Origin: Bacteroidia bacterium
GTDB taxonomy: Bacteria; Bacteroidota; Bacteroidia; Bacteroidales; Azobacteroidaceae
DNA: 26,099 nt
Assembly (NCBI GenBank): GCA_025996865.1
Contig: BNTV01000070.1
Coordinates: forward strand, 1-26,099
Reading direction: 5' to 3'
Position numbers and translations under genes: made by a program. Every line of letters begins with the position of its first letter. The stretch's first letter is position 1. Positions 1 to 8,751 of this stretch are shown here, piece after piece. The notes beneath the pieces are model-generated. The model ran no database searches. It saw nothing but the letters and a program-made list of their open reading frames with translations, and had not been told where the DNA came from.

Positions 1-1
1 A

Positions 2-940
2 TCCGTTGAATTTTATAATGGATTGTTTATCAAATATTTGAATACAATAACAGATGAGGCGGAGAGTAATCTGCAAAATATATTTACAGATATTTCATTT
101 GAAAAAATCACATCCTTCATTACCAATCGCGAAAAAACAGATACTTATTTTGAAACGCAAATCAGTAAACAGGGGCGAAATTTCGTTGTCAGAGTGAATA
201 TTTTTGATGATAACAGTTTTGAAATTATCATTAACGATATTACCAAACAGGAAAAAATGCGCCAAATGAAACAGGAAATGACGGGAAATATTACTCATGA
301 GTTGCGCACGCCCGTAACCGGCATTCGCGGTTGCCTGGAAACCATTCTGGAACATCCGTTGAGTCCCGAAAAAAAGCAATATTTTATTGAAAGCGCCTAC
401 AGTCAGGTATTGGTGCTTTCCGAACTGATACAGGATATGAGCCTGATTACCAAAATAGAAGAAGCGCCCCAATCCTTCAAATTAGAAGCGGTTGACATGG
501 AAAATCTGCTCGAAAACTTAAAAAACGATTTGGAAATTTTTCTTCAGGAAAAAAACATCCAAATGGAATGGAATCTGACCGGAAACGTCGTTGTAAACGG
601 CAACCGGAATTTACTTTATTCTATATTCAGAAACCTGACCGACAATGCCATCCGTTATGCCGGAACGAATGTAACTATCTCTATCAAAAAGTACAATGAA
701 GATAAAGATTTCTACTATTTCTCCTATTCCGATACAGGAATAGGCATTCCCGAAGAACATCATTTAAATCGTTTATTCGAACGTTTTTACCGCATCAACG
801 AAGGAAGGACAAGGGACACCGGCGGTTCGGGCTTGGGCTTATCCATTGTCAAAAATGCGATTGCTTTCCACAAGGGAACGATTGTCGCCAAAAATAAAAC
901 CGGCGGCGGATTGGAATTTTTATTTACGCTGAAAAAATAA
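2..940 (+). CDS. PhoR-like sensor histidine kinase, C-terminal part (5' end outside window)
   Basis: The reading frame is open from base 2 with no stop, so the gene is cut by the window edge; the TTG at 23 is probably not its start. Counting from that TTG, a poorly conserved PAS-like stretch comes first, then the HisKA H-box (THELRTP, phospho-acceptor His about residue 92). The HATPase_c domain follows with an N-box (NLTDNAIRYA), G1 (DTGIGIP) and G2 (GGSGLGLSIV). It should autophosphorylate and pass phosphate to an OmpR/PhoB-type regulator, presumably encoded upstream. A phosphate-selective porin and a PstS-like protein follow directly, each with Pho-box-like repeats, so PhoR is the best guess. 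The kinase motifs are certain; the phosphate specificity is inferred from context. Confidence 0.88.
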   Translation, partial: SVEFYNGLFIKYLNTITDEAESNLQNIFTDISFEKITSFITNREKTDTYFETQISKQGRNFVVRVNIFDDNSFEIIINDITKQEKMRQMKQEMTGNITHELRTPVTGIRGCLETILEHPLSPEKKQYFIESAYSQVLVLSELIQDMSLITKIEEAPQSFKLEAVDMENLLENLKNDLEIFLQEKNIQMEWNLTGNVVVNGNRNLLYSIFRNLTDNAIRYAGTNVTISIKKYNEDKDFYYFSYSDTGIGIPEEHHLNRLFERFYRINEGRTRDTGGSGLGLSIVKNAIAFHKGTIVAKNKTGGGLEFLFTLKK

Positions 941-1006
941 TTGCAGCAATTCAGCGAGAAAAATAAAATCTTTTTAACCATCACACACTCATTTTCATCG
1001 GACAAT

Positions 1007-1063
1007 CGTATCTTTTTTGTAACCAAAACGCAGGCACAATGTAATTCCGTCGCGATATTTTTG
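1007..1063 (+). promoter_or_regulatory. Pho-box-like 11-bp repeat array plus -7 element, porin promoter
   Basis: Hexamers CGTATC (1007), TGTAAC (1018), CGCAGG (1029, weak) and TGTAAT (1040) lie exactly 11 bp apart. A perfect Bacteroidota -7 element TATTTTTG follows at 1056-1063, 16 bp after the start of the last repeat. The array upstream of the pstS-like gene has the same geometry. PhoB-family regulators bind direct repeats at 11-bp spacing just upstream of the core promoter, so this is probably a PhoB operator. That the regulator is PhoB is inference. Confidence 0.6.
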
Positions 1064-1106
1064 CATCGTTAATAATTAAAAAAAATAACAACTAAAAAGA
1101 TGATGT

Positions 1107-2360
1107 ATGAAGAAAAGTATTGTAACATTAATTTCTTGTTTGTGCTTAGTCACAACGGTATTTGCTCAAGAAGAAATAGAATTAAGTCCTGTTGAGATGT
1201 TGGAACAAAAAACACTAACGCTCGAAAGCGCTGTGCAAAAACTCCAAAAGTTCAAAGTATCGGGTTACATCCAAACCCAATATCAGTATGGAGAAAAAGA
1301 CGCTTCGCTGAAAGTCGGCTCGGCAAACGAAAACCCCGAAGAGGCGTTCAATCGCATCGGCATTCGCCGCGGACGCATCAAATTTGTATATGAGGAAGGC
1401 ATTGTTTCTGCCACTTTTCAACCTGACATTACCGAAAAAGGCGTTTCATTCAAAGACGCTTTCTTGGCGGTAAAAGACCCATGGGCAGGCACAAGCGTTC
1501 TGAAAGCCGGTATCTTCGACCGTCCGTTTGGCGACGAAATCAGTTTTTCGTCTTCCCGGCGCGAATCGCCCGAACGTTCGACCATCTTTCAAACGCTCTT
1601 TCCCGAAGAACGGGATTTGGGCGCATCCCTTACCTTGCAAGCTGCCAAAACTTCTCCATGGAACATCCTTAAACTCGATGCCGGATTGTTTGCCGGTAAC
1701 GGTATCAAGCAGGAAACCGACAGCCGCCTGGATTTTATCGGGCACTTGTCTGTTGCCAAAGCAATCGGCAGCGACATGAAAATCGGCGGAGGCATTTCCT
1801 ATTATAGCGGCGGCGTTTATCAGGGAACGGAAAACATTTATTCGATTGCCGGTAAAGAATTTGTGTTGAACAACAAGGCCGACAACAAAGGTCAATTCGC
1901 TAAACGGGAATATGTTGGCGTAGATGCACAGTTTAGCGTTATGAGCGCTTTGGGAATGACGCAATTGAGAGGCGAATACCTCTTTGGCGAGCAACCCGCC
2001 GCGAAGGGCAACAGCAAAAGTCCGAATGCTTCCACATTGCCTGCTATCGACACGTATAACCGTAATTTTTCCGGCGGCTACGTTGTTTTTGTGCAGGATA
2101 TTGGAGCGCTACCCGTTTCTGCCGTACTGAAATACGACTGGTATAACCCCAACACAAAAGTTTCCGGAAACGAAGATGTTACGGATGGAGACATAGCAGT
2201 CAACACATTCGGTTTCGGATTTTTATGGCGTGCAAATGTCAATCTGAAATTAACGGCATACTACGAAATCAACAAAAACGAAACGACGGATAAAATTGCG
2301 AAATTCAATGAAGACCGCAAAGACAACGTATTTACTTTGCGTTTACAGTATAAATTCTAA
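1107..2360 (+). CDS. Phosphate-selective porin O/P family outer-membrane protein
   Basis: The 417-residue protein starts with a signal peptide (residues 1-20, ending VFA before QEE). A short helical segment follows, which in OprP/OprO-type porins can form an N-terminal trimerisation coil. From about residue 50 onwards are alternating amphipathic strands rich in Tyr, Gly and Arg, typical of a 16-strand barrel. The last residues (FTLRLQYKF) end in the aromatic residue expected for outer-membrane barrel assembly. The probable role is uptake of phosphate or polyphosphate across the outer membrane. The gene lies between the PhoR-like kinase and the PstS-like gene and has its own Pho-like repeats, so induction by phosphate starvation is likely. 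Substrate is inferred from family and neighbours. Confidence 0.85.
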   Translation: MKKSIVTLISCLCLVTTVFAQEEIELSPVEMLEQKTLTLESAVQKLQKFKVSGYIQTQYQYGEKDASLKVGSANENPEEAFNRIGIRRGRIKFVYEEGIVSATFQPDITEKGVSFKDAFLAVKDPWAGTSVLKAGIFDRPFGDEISFSSSRRESPERSTIFQTLFPEERDLGASLTLQAAKTSPWNILKLDAGLFAGNGIKQETDSRLDFIGHLSVAKAIGSDMKIGGGISYYSGGVYQGTENIYSIAGKEFVLNNKADNKGQFAKREYVGVDAQFSVMSALGMTQLRGEYLFGEQPAAKGNSKSPNASTLPAIDTYNRNFSGGYVVFVQDIGALPVSAVLKYDWYNPNTKVSGNEDVTDGDIAVNTFGFGFLWRANVNLKLTAYYEINKNETTDKIAKFNEDRKDNVFTLRLQYKF

Positions 2361-2369
2361 GCGAAAATT

Positions 2370-2426
2370 TGTAACAAAAGTGTAGCAAAATTGTGCCCGT
2401 TATGTATCATTTTAAGTCCAATTTTG
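2370..2426 (+). promoter_or_regulatory. Pho-box-like 11-bp repeat array plus -7 element, pstS promoter
   Basis: Four hexamers TGTAAC (2370), TGTAGC (2381), TGTGCC (2392) and TGTATC (2403) are spaced exactly 11 bp apart. The start of the last one lies 16 bp before CAATTTTG (2419-2426), a one-mismatch match to TAnnTTTG. Hexamer type, period and distance to the -7 element match the porin promoter. The array covers the place where the -33 element would sit, as activator sites do in PhoB-dependent promoters. Binding by the linked system is inferred. Confidence 0.7.
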
Positions 2427-2468
2427 CAGTGTAAAAAATAGAATAAATAATCATTTAAAAAAATAAAA

Positions 2469-3284
2469 ATGAAACAGACAATTTTAACAACAATTATGTT
2501 AGCCGCCGCATTATTCGGCGCACAGGCTCAAAAAATCAAAGGTTCGGACACCATGTTGCCTTTATCGCAAAAGGAAGCCGAAAGTTTTATGAAAAATAAT
2601 CCTTCGCAAACGCTCATCGTAACCGGTGGCGGAAGCGGCGTAGGCATCGCCGCCTTGCTCGAAGGCACTACCGACCTTGCACAATCTTCACGGAAAATCA
2701 AATTCGACGAAAAACAGAAACTGCAAGAAGGCGGAAAATCGGTGAAAGAAGTCATTGCCGCTTACGATGCCTTGGCAGTTGTGATTCACCCCGATAACAA
2801 AGTGAGTAACCTTACCCGCGAACAGTTAGAAGGTATTTTTACCGGAAAAATAAAAAACTGGAAAGAAGTAGGCGGTGCGGATTTGAAAATCATCCCCTAT
2901 TCGCGCGAAACCTCTTCCGGCACTTACGAGTTTTTCAAAGAAAGTGTGTTGAAAAACAAAAACTATGTGAACGGCATCATGAGTTTACCTGCTACGGGCG
3001 CTATTATTCAGTCGGTTAGTCAGACCCAAGGAGCTATCGGTTATGTAGGTTTGGCATATCTGAACAAGGCGGTAAAAGCCGTTCATGTTTCCTACGACCA
3101 AAGCAAAACCTTTGTAGAACCGTCGATAGTCAATGCCAAAAACAAAACCTATCCGATTGTTCGTCCGCTGTTTTACTACTATGAAGTGAAATCGGAAAAG
3201 AAAGTGAAACCGTTCATTGATTATGTTTTATCGACAGATGGACAAAAAATTGTGTCTGAAATCGGTTTTATCACATTGAAATAA
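2469..3284 (+). CDS. PstS-like phosphate ABC transporter substrate-binding protein
   Basis: The 271-residue exported protein has a signal peptide (about residues 1-20, ending AQA). The mature protein begins KIKGSDTMLP, the usual start of PBP-like phosphate-binding domains. Phosphate-contact motifs are visible: GSDTM near the start, TGGGSGVGI at about 52-60, and SRETSSGTYEFF in the middle, where the Ser, Thr and Arg side chains hold phosphate in PstS. It should deliver phosphate to a PstCAB permease in the inner membrane, but pstC, pstA and pstB are not in this window. A strong hairpin follows, so the gene is probably transcribed alone from its Pho-like promoter. Confidence 0.88.
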   Translation: MKQTILTTIMLAAALFGAQAQKIKGSDTMLPLSQKEAESFMKNNPSQTLIVTGGGSGVGIAALLEGTTDLAQSSRKIKFDEKQKLQEGGKSVKEVIAAYDALAVVIHPDNKVSNLTREQLEGIFTGKIKNWKEVGGADLKIIPYSRETSSGTYEFFKESVLKNKNYVNGIMSLPATGAIIQSVSQTQGAIGYVGLAYLNKAVKAVHVSYDQSKTFVEPSIVNAKNKTYPIVRPLFYYYEVKSEKKVKPFIDYVLSTDGQKIVSEIGFITLK

Positions 3285-3302
3285 GATGTGGTTTTTGCCA
3301 AA

Positions 3303-3338
3303 AATAATGAGTGCAAATATTTATTTGCACTCATTATT
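3303..3338. terminator. Strong perfect hairpin, probable terminator
   Basis: A perfect 17-bp inverted repeat (3303-3319 against 3322-3338) closes over a tiny loop. It starts about 18 bases after the stop of the pstS-like gene. No clear T-run follows, so intrinsic termination is likely but not textbook. It separates the phosphate block from the thiamine operon. Confidence 0.75.
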
Positions 3339-3401
3339 GTATTTGCCTGTACTCATCGAAAAAAATTTGGACAGAATATAAATTTTAAAATAAATACCTG
3401 T

Positions 3402-3436
3402 TTTTTGTATCGCTATCGAAAAAATTAATACCTTTG
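3402..3436 (+). promoter_or_regulatory. Bacteroidota-type promoter of the thiamine operon
   Basis: The -33 element TTTTTTG ends at 3407 and a perfect TAnnTTTG -7 element (TACCTTTG) lies at 3429-3436, 21 bases apart. Transcription would begin at about 3443, just before the riboswitch aptamer. Confidence 0.65.
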
Positions 3437-3450
3437 CTCCGCTTATGCAA

Positions 3451-3520
3451 TCAAGGGGTGCCTTTTCAGGCTGAGATTAAACCCTTATACCTGATCCGGA
3501 TAATACCGGCGTAGGGATGA
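3451..3520 (+). promoter_or_regulatory. TPP riboswitch (THI box)
   Basis: The conserved THI-box blocks occur in order: GGGGTGCC (3455-3462), CTGAGA (3471-3476), ACCCTT (3481-3486), ACCTGATCCGGATAATACCG (3489-3508) and GCGTAGGGA. CTGAGA belongs to the pyrimidine-sensing arm and CCTGAT to the pyrophosphate-sensing arm. Binding of thiamine pyrophosphate should lower expression of the thiamine genes. The first possible ATG (3517) overlaps the closing helix. The expression platform cannot be assigned because the region downstream has been replaced by a thiD remnant. Confidence 0.95.
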
Positions 3521-3651
3521 TGAGTCGATATTCTCTCCTGATTAAGCACGTCAATAAAATAATTGCGGTATTGGACGATATTACCGTTGATGCCGTTAAA
3601 ACCGGTATGTTGCCTACGCCCGAAATTATCGAAACACAGGAGGATAAAACG
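3517..3651 (+). pseudogene. Internal fragment of thiD (HMP/HMP-P kinase) between riboswitch and thiE
   Basis: These codons are in frame with the following gene but are unlike the start of any ThiE or TenI protein. The segment VLDDITVDAVKTGML followed by PTPEII matches the interior of ThiD, where E. coli has a region of the type DVRIDTTKIGML. The ThiD N-terminus, the Gly-rich nucleotide site and the whole C-terminal half are absent. Without ribosome signals other than those inside the aptamer, it is probably a non-functional remnant or an untranslated spacer. It could act as a short leader peptide. The usual occupant of this position in related operons is thiS. Confidence 0.65.
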
Positions 3652-4890
3652 ATGAAATTGATTATTATCACAACGGAGTATTTTTTCGAAGGAGAAGCCG
3701 CCGCCTTGAACGCATTGTTTGAGCGGGGAATGGAAATCTTGCACCTGAGAAAACCCGCTTCAACGGAAACCGAATTAAAAAATCTGATCGGGCAAATTGA
3801 CGAACGGTTTCACCGGCGAATTGTGTTGCACGACCATTTTCCGTTAATCACTCCATTTCACTTGAAAGGCATTCATTTGAACGGCAGAAATCCCGAACTT
3901 CCGGCACAAGTTTCAGGTTCGGTTTCCCGTTCCTGTCATTCAATCAAGGGATTGGAAAATACGGCCGGTTACGATTATGTTTTTCTCAGTCCGATTTTCG
4001 ACAGCATTTCAAAAACCGGTTATACCCACGCTTTTTCTTCGGAAGACTTGATAAATGCCCAATCCGCCGGGTTAATCAACAAACAAGTCATTGCTTTGGG
4101 CGGAATTGATGCTGAAAATATTTCCGGTTCCGGAAAATACGGATTCGGAGGCGCCGCTGTAATCGGCGCTTTGTGGGGAAATTTCCCAAAAGACAAAGAC
4201 GAAAACGCGCTTTTCGAAAGATTCGATCTATTGCAAATTGCCTGTAAGAAAGTCGGTTTGCGAGACAGAGGACTATTATTTATCACACATCAAACGGAAC
4301 ATTATACGTATCTCCAATCGGTAGAAATCGCTTTGAAAGGCGGTTGCCGCATGATTCAACTGCGCATGAAAGAAGCCTCGCCTCAGGAAGTCGAGCAAAC
4401 CGGAATCCTTGCCAAAGCGCTCTGTCAAAAATACGGAGCCGACTTATACATCGACGATCACGTAGAAATCTGCAAACGAATCGGCGCCACCGGCGTTCAT
4501 CTGGGAAAAACAGACATGCCACCCGGTGAAGCCCGCAAAATTTTGGGCAAAAACTTTATCATCGGAGGGACGGCCAACACTTTTGAAGACATTCAAGGCC
4601 TGAAAGCCGAAGGAATAGATTACATCGGTTTAGGCCCTTTCCGGTTCACCACGACGAAGAAAAATTTAAGTCCGGTCATCGGTTTATCCGGTTACAAAAA
4701 AATTGCAGAACAATGTATCAATCGAGGAATTAATCTGCCCATTTTTGCCATCGGCGGAATTACGGCAGACGATATTCCGGAAATATTAGATGCCGGAATC
4801 ACCGGAATTGCCATGTCTTCAACCATTTTGCAAGCAGAAAATCCAATAGAAGAAACAAAAAAAATCATTAACATTATAGCCCATCAATGA
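3652..4890 (+). CDS. thiE: TenI-ThiE fusion: TenI-like domain plus thiamine-phosphate synthase
   Basis: I start the protein at the ATG at 3652, preceded by AGGAGG (3638-3643) with 8-base spacing; this gives 412 residues. The first half (about 1-190) is a TenI-like TIM barrel ([35 protein letters not shown]). It may be a thiazole tautomerase or a ThiE paralogue. The second half (about 205-412) is a ThiE barrel with intact motifs: [31 protein letters not shown] for pyrophosphate binding, and AIGGIT. ThiE joins HMP-pyrophosphate to thiazole phosphate to make thiamine phosphate. The two domains are usually separate genes in Bacteroides-type operons. The stop overlaps thiG (ATGA), which implies translational coupling. 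Confidence 0.9.
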   Translation: MKLIIITTEYFFEGEAAALNALFERGMEILHLRKPASTETELKNLIGQIDERFHRRIVLHDHFPLITPFHLKGIHLNGRNPELPAQVSGSVSRSCHSIKGLENTAGYDYVFLSPIFDSISKTGYTHAFSSEDLINAQSAGLINKQVIALGGIDAENISGSGKYGFGGAAVIGALWGNFPKDKDENALFERFDLLQIACKKVGLRDRGLLFITHQTEHYTYLQSVEIALKGGCRMIQLRMKEASPQEVEQTGILAKALCQKYGADLYIDDHVEICKRIGATGVHLGKTDMPPGEARKILGKNFIIGGTANTFEDIQGLKAEGIDYIGLGPFRFTTTKKNLSPVIGLSGYKKIAEQCINRGINLPIFAIGGITADDIPEILDAGITGIAMSSTILQAENPIEETKKIINIIAHQ

Positions 4891-5654
4891 AAAATCTAAC
4901 AATAGCAGGAAAAGAATTTACCTCCCGGCTCTTTCTCGGAACCGGAAAATTCAGTTCAAACGAACGCATGAGCCAAGCGATTGAAGCCTCGCAAACCCAA
5001 ATGGTGACTGTCGCCATGAAACGCTTGGACTTCAACAATAAACAAGACGATATGTTGCTGCACATCAAGCATCCCGGCATTCAATTATTGCCGAATACTT
5101 CCGGTGTACGCAACGCCAAAGAAGCCGTTTTCGCCGCACAGTTGGCTCGCGACGCCTTCGAAACCAACTGGCTGAAATTGGAAATCCATCCCGATCCGCG
5201 CTATCTCCTGCCCGATCCGGTCGAAACCTTGAAAGCGACGGAAGAATTGGTCAAACTCGGTTTTATCGTTCTGCCTTATATTCAAGCCGATCCCGTTTTG
5301 TGTAAACGATTGGAAGAAGCCGGTTCGGCAACCGTTATGCCTTTGGGCGCTCCGATTGGAACGAATAAAGGATTGAAAACGCGCGACTTGCTCGAAATCA
5401 TCATCGAACAAAGCAAAGTCCCCGTAGTCGTTGACGCCGGTATCGGCGCTCCTTCCCACGCCGCCGAAGCCCTCGAAATGGGAGCCGACGCCGTGCTGGT
5501 CAATACGGCGATTGCCGTCGCCGGCGATCCGGTCGCTATGGCAAACGCTTTCCGCATGGCTGTGGAATGTGGCCGTATCGCTTACGAAGCGCAATTAGCG
5601 AATCCTTTGAATATGGCGGAAGCAACCAGTCCGTTAACCGCTTTCTTAAAATAA
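4887..5654 (+). CDS. thiG: Thiazole synthase ThiG
   Basis: At 255 residues this is the normal size for ThiG. The family motifs are intact: [19 protein letters not shown] at the start, LLPNTSG, and NWLKLEI with the Schiff-base lysine at residue 97. [21 protein letters not shown] and a phosphate-binding VLVNTAIA follow. ThiG condenses deoxyxylulose phosphate, dehydroglycine (from ThiH) and sulfur carried by ThiS thiocarboxylate to form the thiazole. Its start overlaps the thiE stop by 4 bases and thiC follows after 6 bases, so it belongs to the riboswitch-controlled operon. thiS and thiF, needed for sulfur delivery, are not in the window. Confidence 0.97.
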   Translation: MKNLTIAGKEFTSRLFLGTGKFSSNERMSQAIEASQTQMVTVAMKRLDFNNKQDDMLLHIKHPGIQLLPNTSGVRNAKEAVFAAQLARDAFETNWLKLEIHPDPRYLLPDPVETLKATEELVKLGFIVLPYIQADPVLCKRLEEAGSATVMPLGAPIGTNKGLKTRDLLEIIIEQSKVPVVVDAGIGAPSHAAEALEMGADAVLVNTAIAVAGDPVAMANAFRMAVECGRIAYEAQLANPLNMAEATSPLTAFLK

Positions 5655-7313
<1,659 letters not shown>

Positions 7314-7317
7314 AACA

Positions 7318-7521
7318 ATGAAAGTAAAAGATTATTATAATGCCGATTGTGCAAAATTATTGTCTCAAAAAATTAGAATGGTATTTCCCGATTTTAACGA
7401 AAAGGCATTTATAAAATATGTGGATAAAAATGTACCGGATAAGGAATTTTCTGAACGAATGGACGTTTTTGCCAATGCTTTTGAATTATATTTACCGGAA
7501 AATTTTGTTGGAATATATTGA
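7318..7521 (+). pseudogene. N-terminal fragment of a DNA alkylation repair (AlkD-like) protein
   Basis: The 67-residue frame (MKVKDYYNADCAKLL, then PDFNEKAFIKYVDKNVP and ERMDVFANAFELYLP) matches what I recall of the first about 60 residues of Bacteroidales HEAT-repeat DNA alkylation repair enzymes. Those proteins are several times longer. The similarity stops at about base 7500, and the last codons (FVGIY, stop) are created by the junction with the A+T-rich acetyltransferase segment. It is therefore a truncated remnant, though its short product could still be translated with thiC. Confidence 0.7.
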
Positions 7522-7560
7522 CATAAATTATTGAATAATGTAAAATAATAATAATGGAGG
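7518..7560 (+). promoter_or_regulatory. Sigma70-type promoter and strong ribosome site for the acetyltransferase
   Basis: TTGACA (7518-7523), a 17-base spacer and TAAAAT (7541-7546) form a near-consensus sigma70 promoter. GGAGG (7556-7560) sits 8 bases before the start codon. Bacteroidota promoters and ribosome sites normally look different, so this seems to have arrived with the gene. The TGA of the fragment upstream lies inside the -35 box. Confidence 0.6.
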
Positions 7561-7568
7561 AATAAAGT

Positions 7569-8042
7569 ATGGAACAAAATATTTTGTATAAAAAATTGGA
7601 AACAAATGAGGAAATTGTAGGGGCAAAAAATTTAATTTTAGAATATATTAAATGGTTAAATCAAGATTTATGTTTTCAAAATATAGATGATGAATTAAAT
7701 AATTTTCCTGAAAAATATAAAGAACCAGAAGGTGCTTTTATTATTGCAAAAGAAAATGATAAAATTGTTGGAATTGTTGGAATGAAAAAAATTGAAGATA
7801 AAATATGTGAAATGAAAAGGCTTTTTGTAAATGATAATTATAAGGGAAAAGGCATAGGTAAAAAATTGGTTGAAATAATTATTAAAGAAGCAAAATTGAA
7901 AAATTATGAAAAAATGAGATTAGATACATTAAATTCAATGGAAGATGCATTAAAAATATATCATAAAAATGATTTTTATAAAATTGAACTTTATTATAAT
8001 AATCCTGCCGATGGTGTAATATATTTGGAAAAAAAATTATAA
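7569..8042 (+). CDS. GNAT-family N-acetyltransferase, A+T-rich, probably acquired
   Basis: The 157-residue protein has the GNAT core: strands leading to MKRLFVNDNYKGKGIGKKLVE, where the R/Q-x-x-G-x-G/A acetyl-CoA loop is YKGKGIG. A C-terminal LDTLNSMEDALKIYHKNDFYK carries the usual Asn and Tyr region. It should transfer an acetyl group from acetyl-CoA to an amine; the substrate cannot be told. Composition is very unlike the neighbours: 11 of 60 bases are G or C at 7621-7680 and 10 of 60 at 7861-7920, against 34 of 60 in thiC at 6301-6360. With the sigma70-type promoter this suggests transfer from a low-GC bacterium such as a Firmicute or Fusobacterium. Confidence 0.88.
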   Translation: MEQNILYKKLETNEEIVGAKNLILEYIKWLNQDLCFQNIDDELNNFPEKYKEPEGAFIIAKENDKIVGIVGMKKIEDKICEMKRLFVNDNYKGKGIGKKLVEIIIKEAKLKNYEKMRLDTLNSMEDALKIYHKNDFYKIELYYNNPADGVIYLEKKL

Positions 8043-8089
8043 AATAAAGATAAAGATAATAAAAAATGGGGTACGGAAGTACTGCACAT

Positions 8090-8135
8090 AACAAGCCTGT
8101 ATGCGCTTTCTGATAGTGGGATATGGCTTGTTTTT
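8090..8135. terminator. Hairpin with T-run after the acetyltransferase
   Basis: AACAAGCC (8090-8097) pairs with GGCTTGTT (8125-8132) and is followed by TTT. The loop is long (27 bases), so this is a weak terminator candidate for the + strand. The region 8043-8239 holds nothing else I can identify apart from the promoter near its end. Confidence 0.35.
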
Positions 8136-8209
8136 GATAAGCAAAAAATCTTTCCTCTGAAAAACTTTCGATTTTTTATTTTACACGCATGGAATTTCTG
8201 ATTTTTATG

Positions 8210-8217
8210 TAAATTTG
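8210..8217 (+). promoter_or_regulatory. -7 element upstream of DUF3791, possibly also driving thiH
   Basis: TAAATTTG is a perfect TAnnTTTG element, 22 bases before the DUF3791 start; no good -33 element is visible. The same ATGTAAATTTGCA context recurs before the J-like gene at 9938-9950. As no terminator is visible between here and thiH, transcription from this site could reach thiH without passing the riboswitch. Confidence 0.45.
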
Positions 8218-8239
8218 CAAAGTAAAAAAACATAAGGTT

Positions 8240-8473
8240 ATGACAACAAAATTAGATAAACAGACAAGCGATAAAGTGAGTTTTATTACTTTTATTATAC
8301 CCGAATTTGCAGCAGCATACAAAATGAATGTGCAAGATGCTTTTTTTTATTTGAAAAAATACGGCGGTTGGGAGTTTTTGAACAAGCATTGGTGGGCTTT
8401 GCATACCGACAATGAAATTTGGGCGATACACGATATTTTTGAAATCTGTCGTAAAAACGGAGGAATGCGCTAA
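8240..8473 (+). CDS. DUF3791 family small protein
   Basis: The 77-residue protein (SFITFIIPEFAAAYKMNVQ, then LKKYGGWEFLNKHWWALHTD) looks like DUF3791, a small helical family from Bacteroidales and Firmicutes. Members often sit next to DUF3990, an ADP-ribosyltransferase-like family, in an arrangement resembling toxin-antitoxin pairs. The function of DUF3791 is not established. Its stop overlaps the start of the next gene (TAATG), so the two are co-translated. The DUF3990 partner is almost entirely deleted, so this gene may now be an orphan. Confidence 0.7.
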   Translation: MTTKLDKQTSDKVSFITFIIPEFAAAYKMNVQDAFFYLKKYGGWEFLNKHWWALHTDNEIWAIHDIFEICRKNGGMR

Positions 8474-8739
8474 TGAAAGTTTATCACGGGAGTTATACGC
8501 CCATAGAGCATATAGATTTGTCGAAATGCCAACCCAACACAGACATAAATTTTTCTATTGAAGATATAAGCGAGCCAATTGTAGAACATTTAATACTTGA
8601 TTTGCAAATAGACGAAGAAAAAGCTGCCGACCTGTTTTATTCTTCGGCGACATTTACACAACTTGCCGATACGAAAACCAAACTATACGAAAAAACTTGG
8701 CAAGAAATCTACCAAATGCTAAAAAAAGAGTTGACTTAA
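8473..8739 (+). pseudogene. DUF3990 N-terminus joined to a second DUF3791-like C-terminus
   Basis: Residues 1-22 (MKVYHGSYTPIEHIDLSKCQ) are the characteristic start of DUF3990, whose HGS motif resembles the NAD-binding start of ADP-ribosyltransferases. Residues 23-88 (from NTDINFSIEDISEPIV to YEKTWQEIYQMLKKEL) resemble the small helical protein often encoded next in these loci. The rest of the DUF3990 catalytic domain, well over 100 residues, is missing, so no enzyme activity is expected. An in-frame deletion joining two neighbouring genes explains this best. The small helical product could still be made. Confidence 0.6.
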
Positions 8740-8751
8740 AAAAAATGTAAC

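Noticed and set aside
1446..1994. 182-codon minus-strand frame inside the porin gene
   Set aside because: It is the antisense of a well-supported beta-barrel gene, without recognisable domains or promoter.
3517..4890. Starting the tenI-thiE protein at 3517
   Set aside because: That start lies inside the riboswitch aptamer and adds 45 thiD-like residues. The ATG at 3652 has AGGAGG at correct spacing and matches TenI N-termini.
7318..8751. Reading the thiC-thiH insert as a transposon
   Set aside because: No terminal inverted repeats, transposase or target duplication could be seen at its edges.
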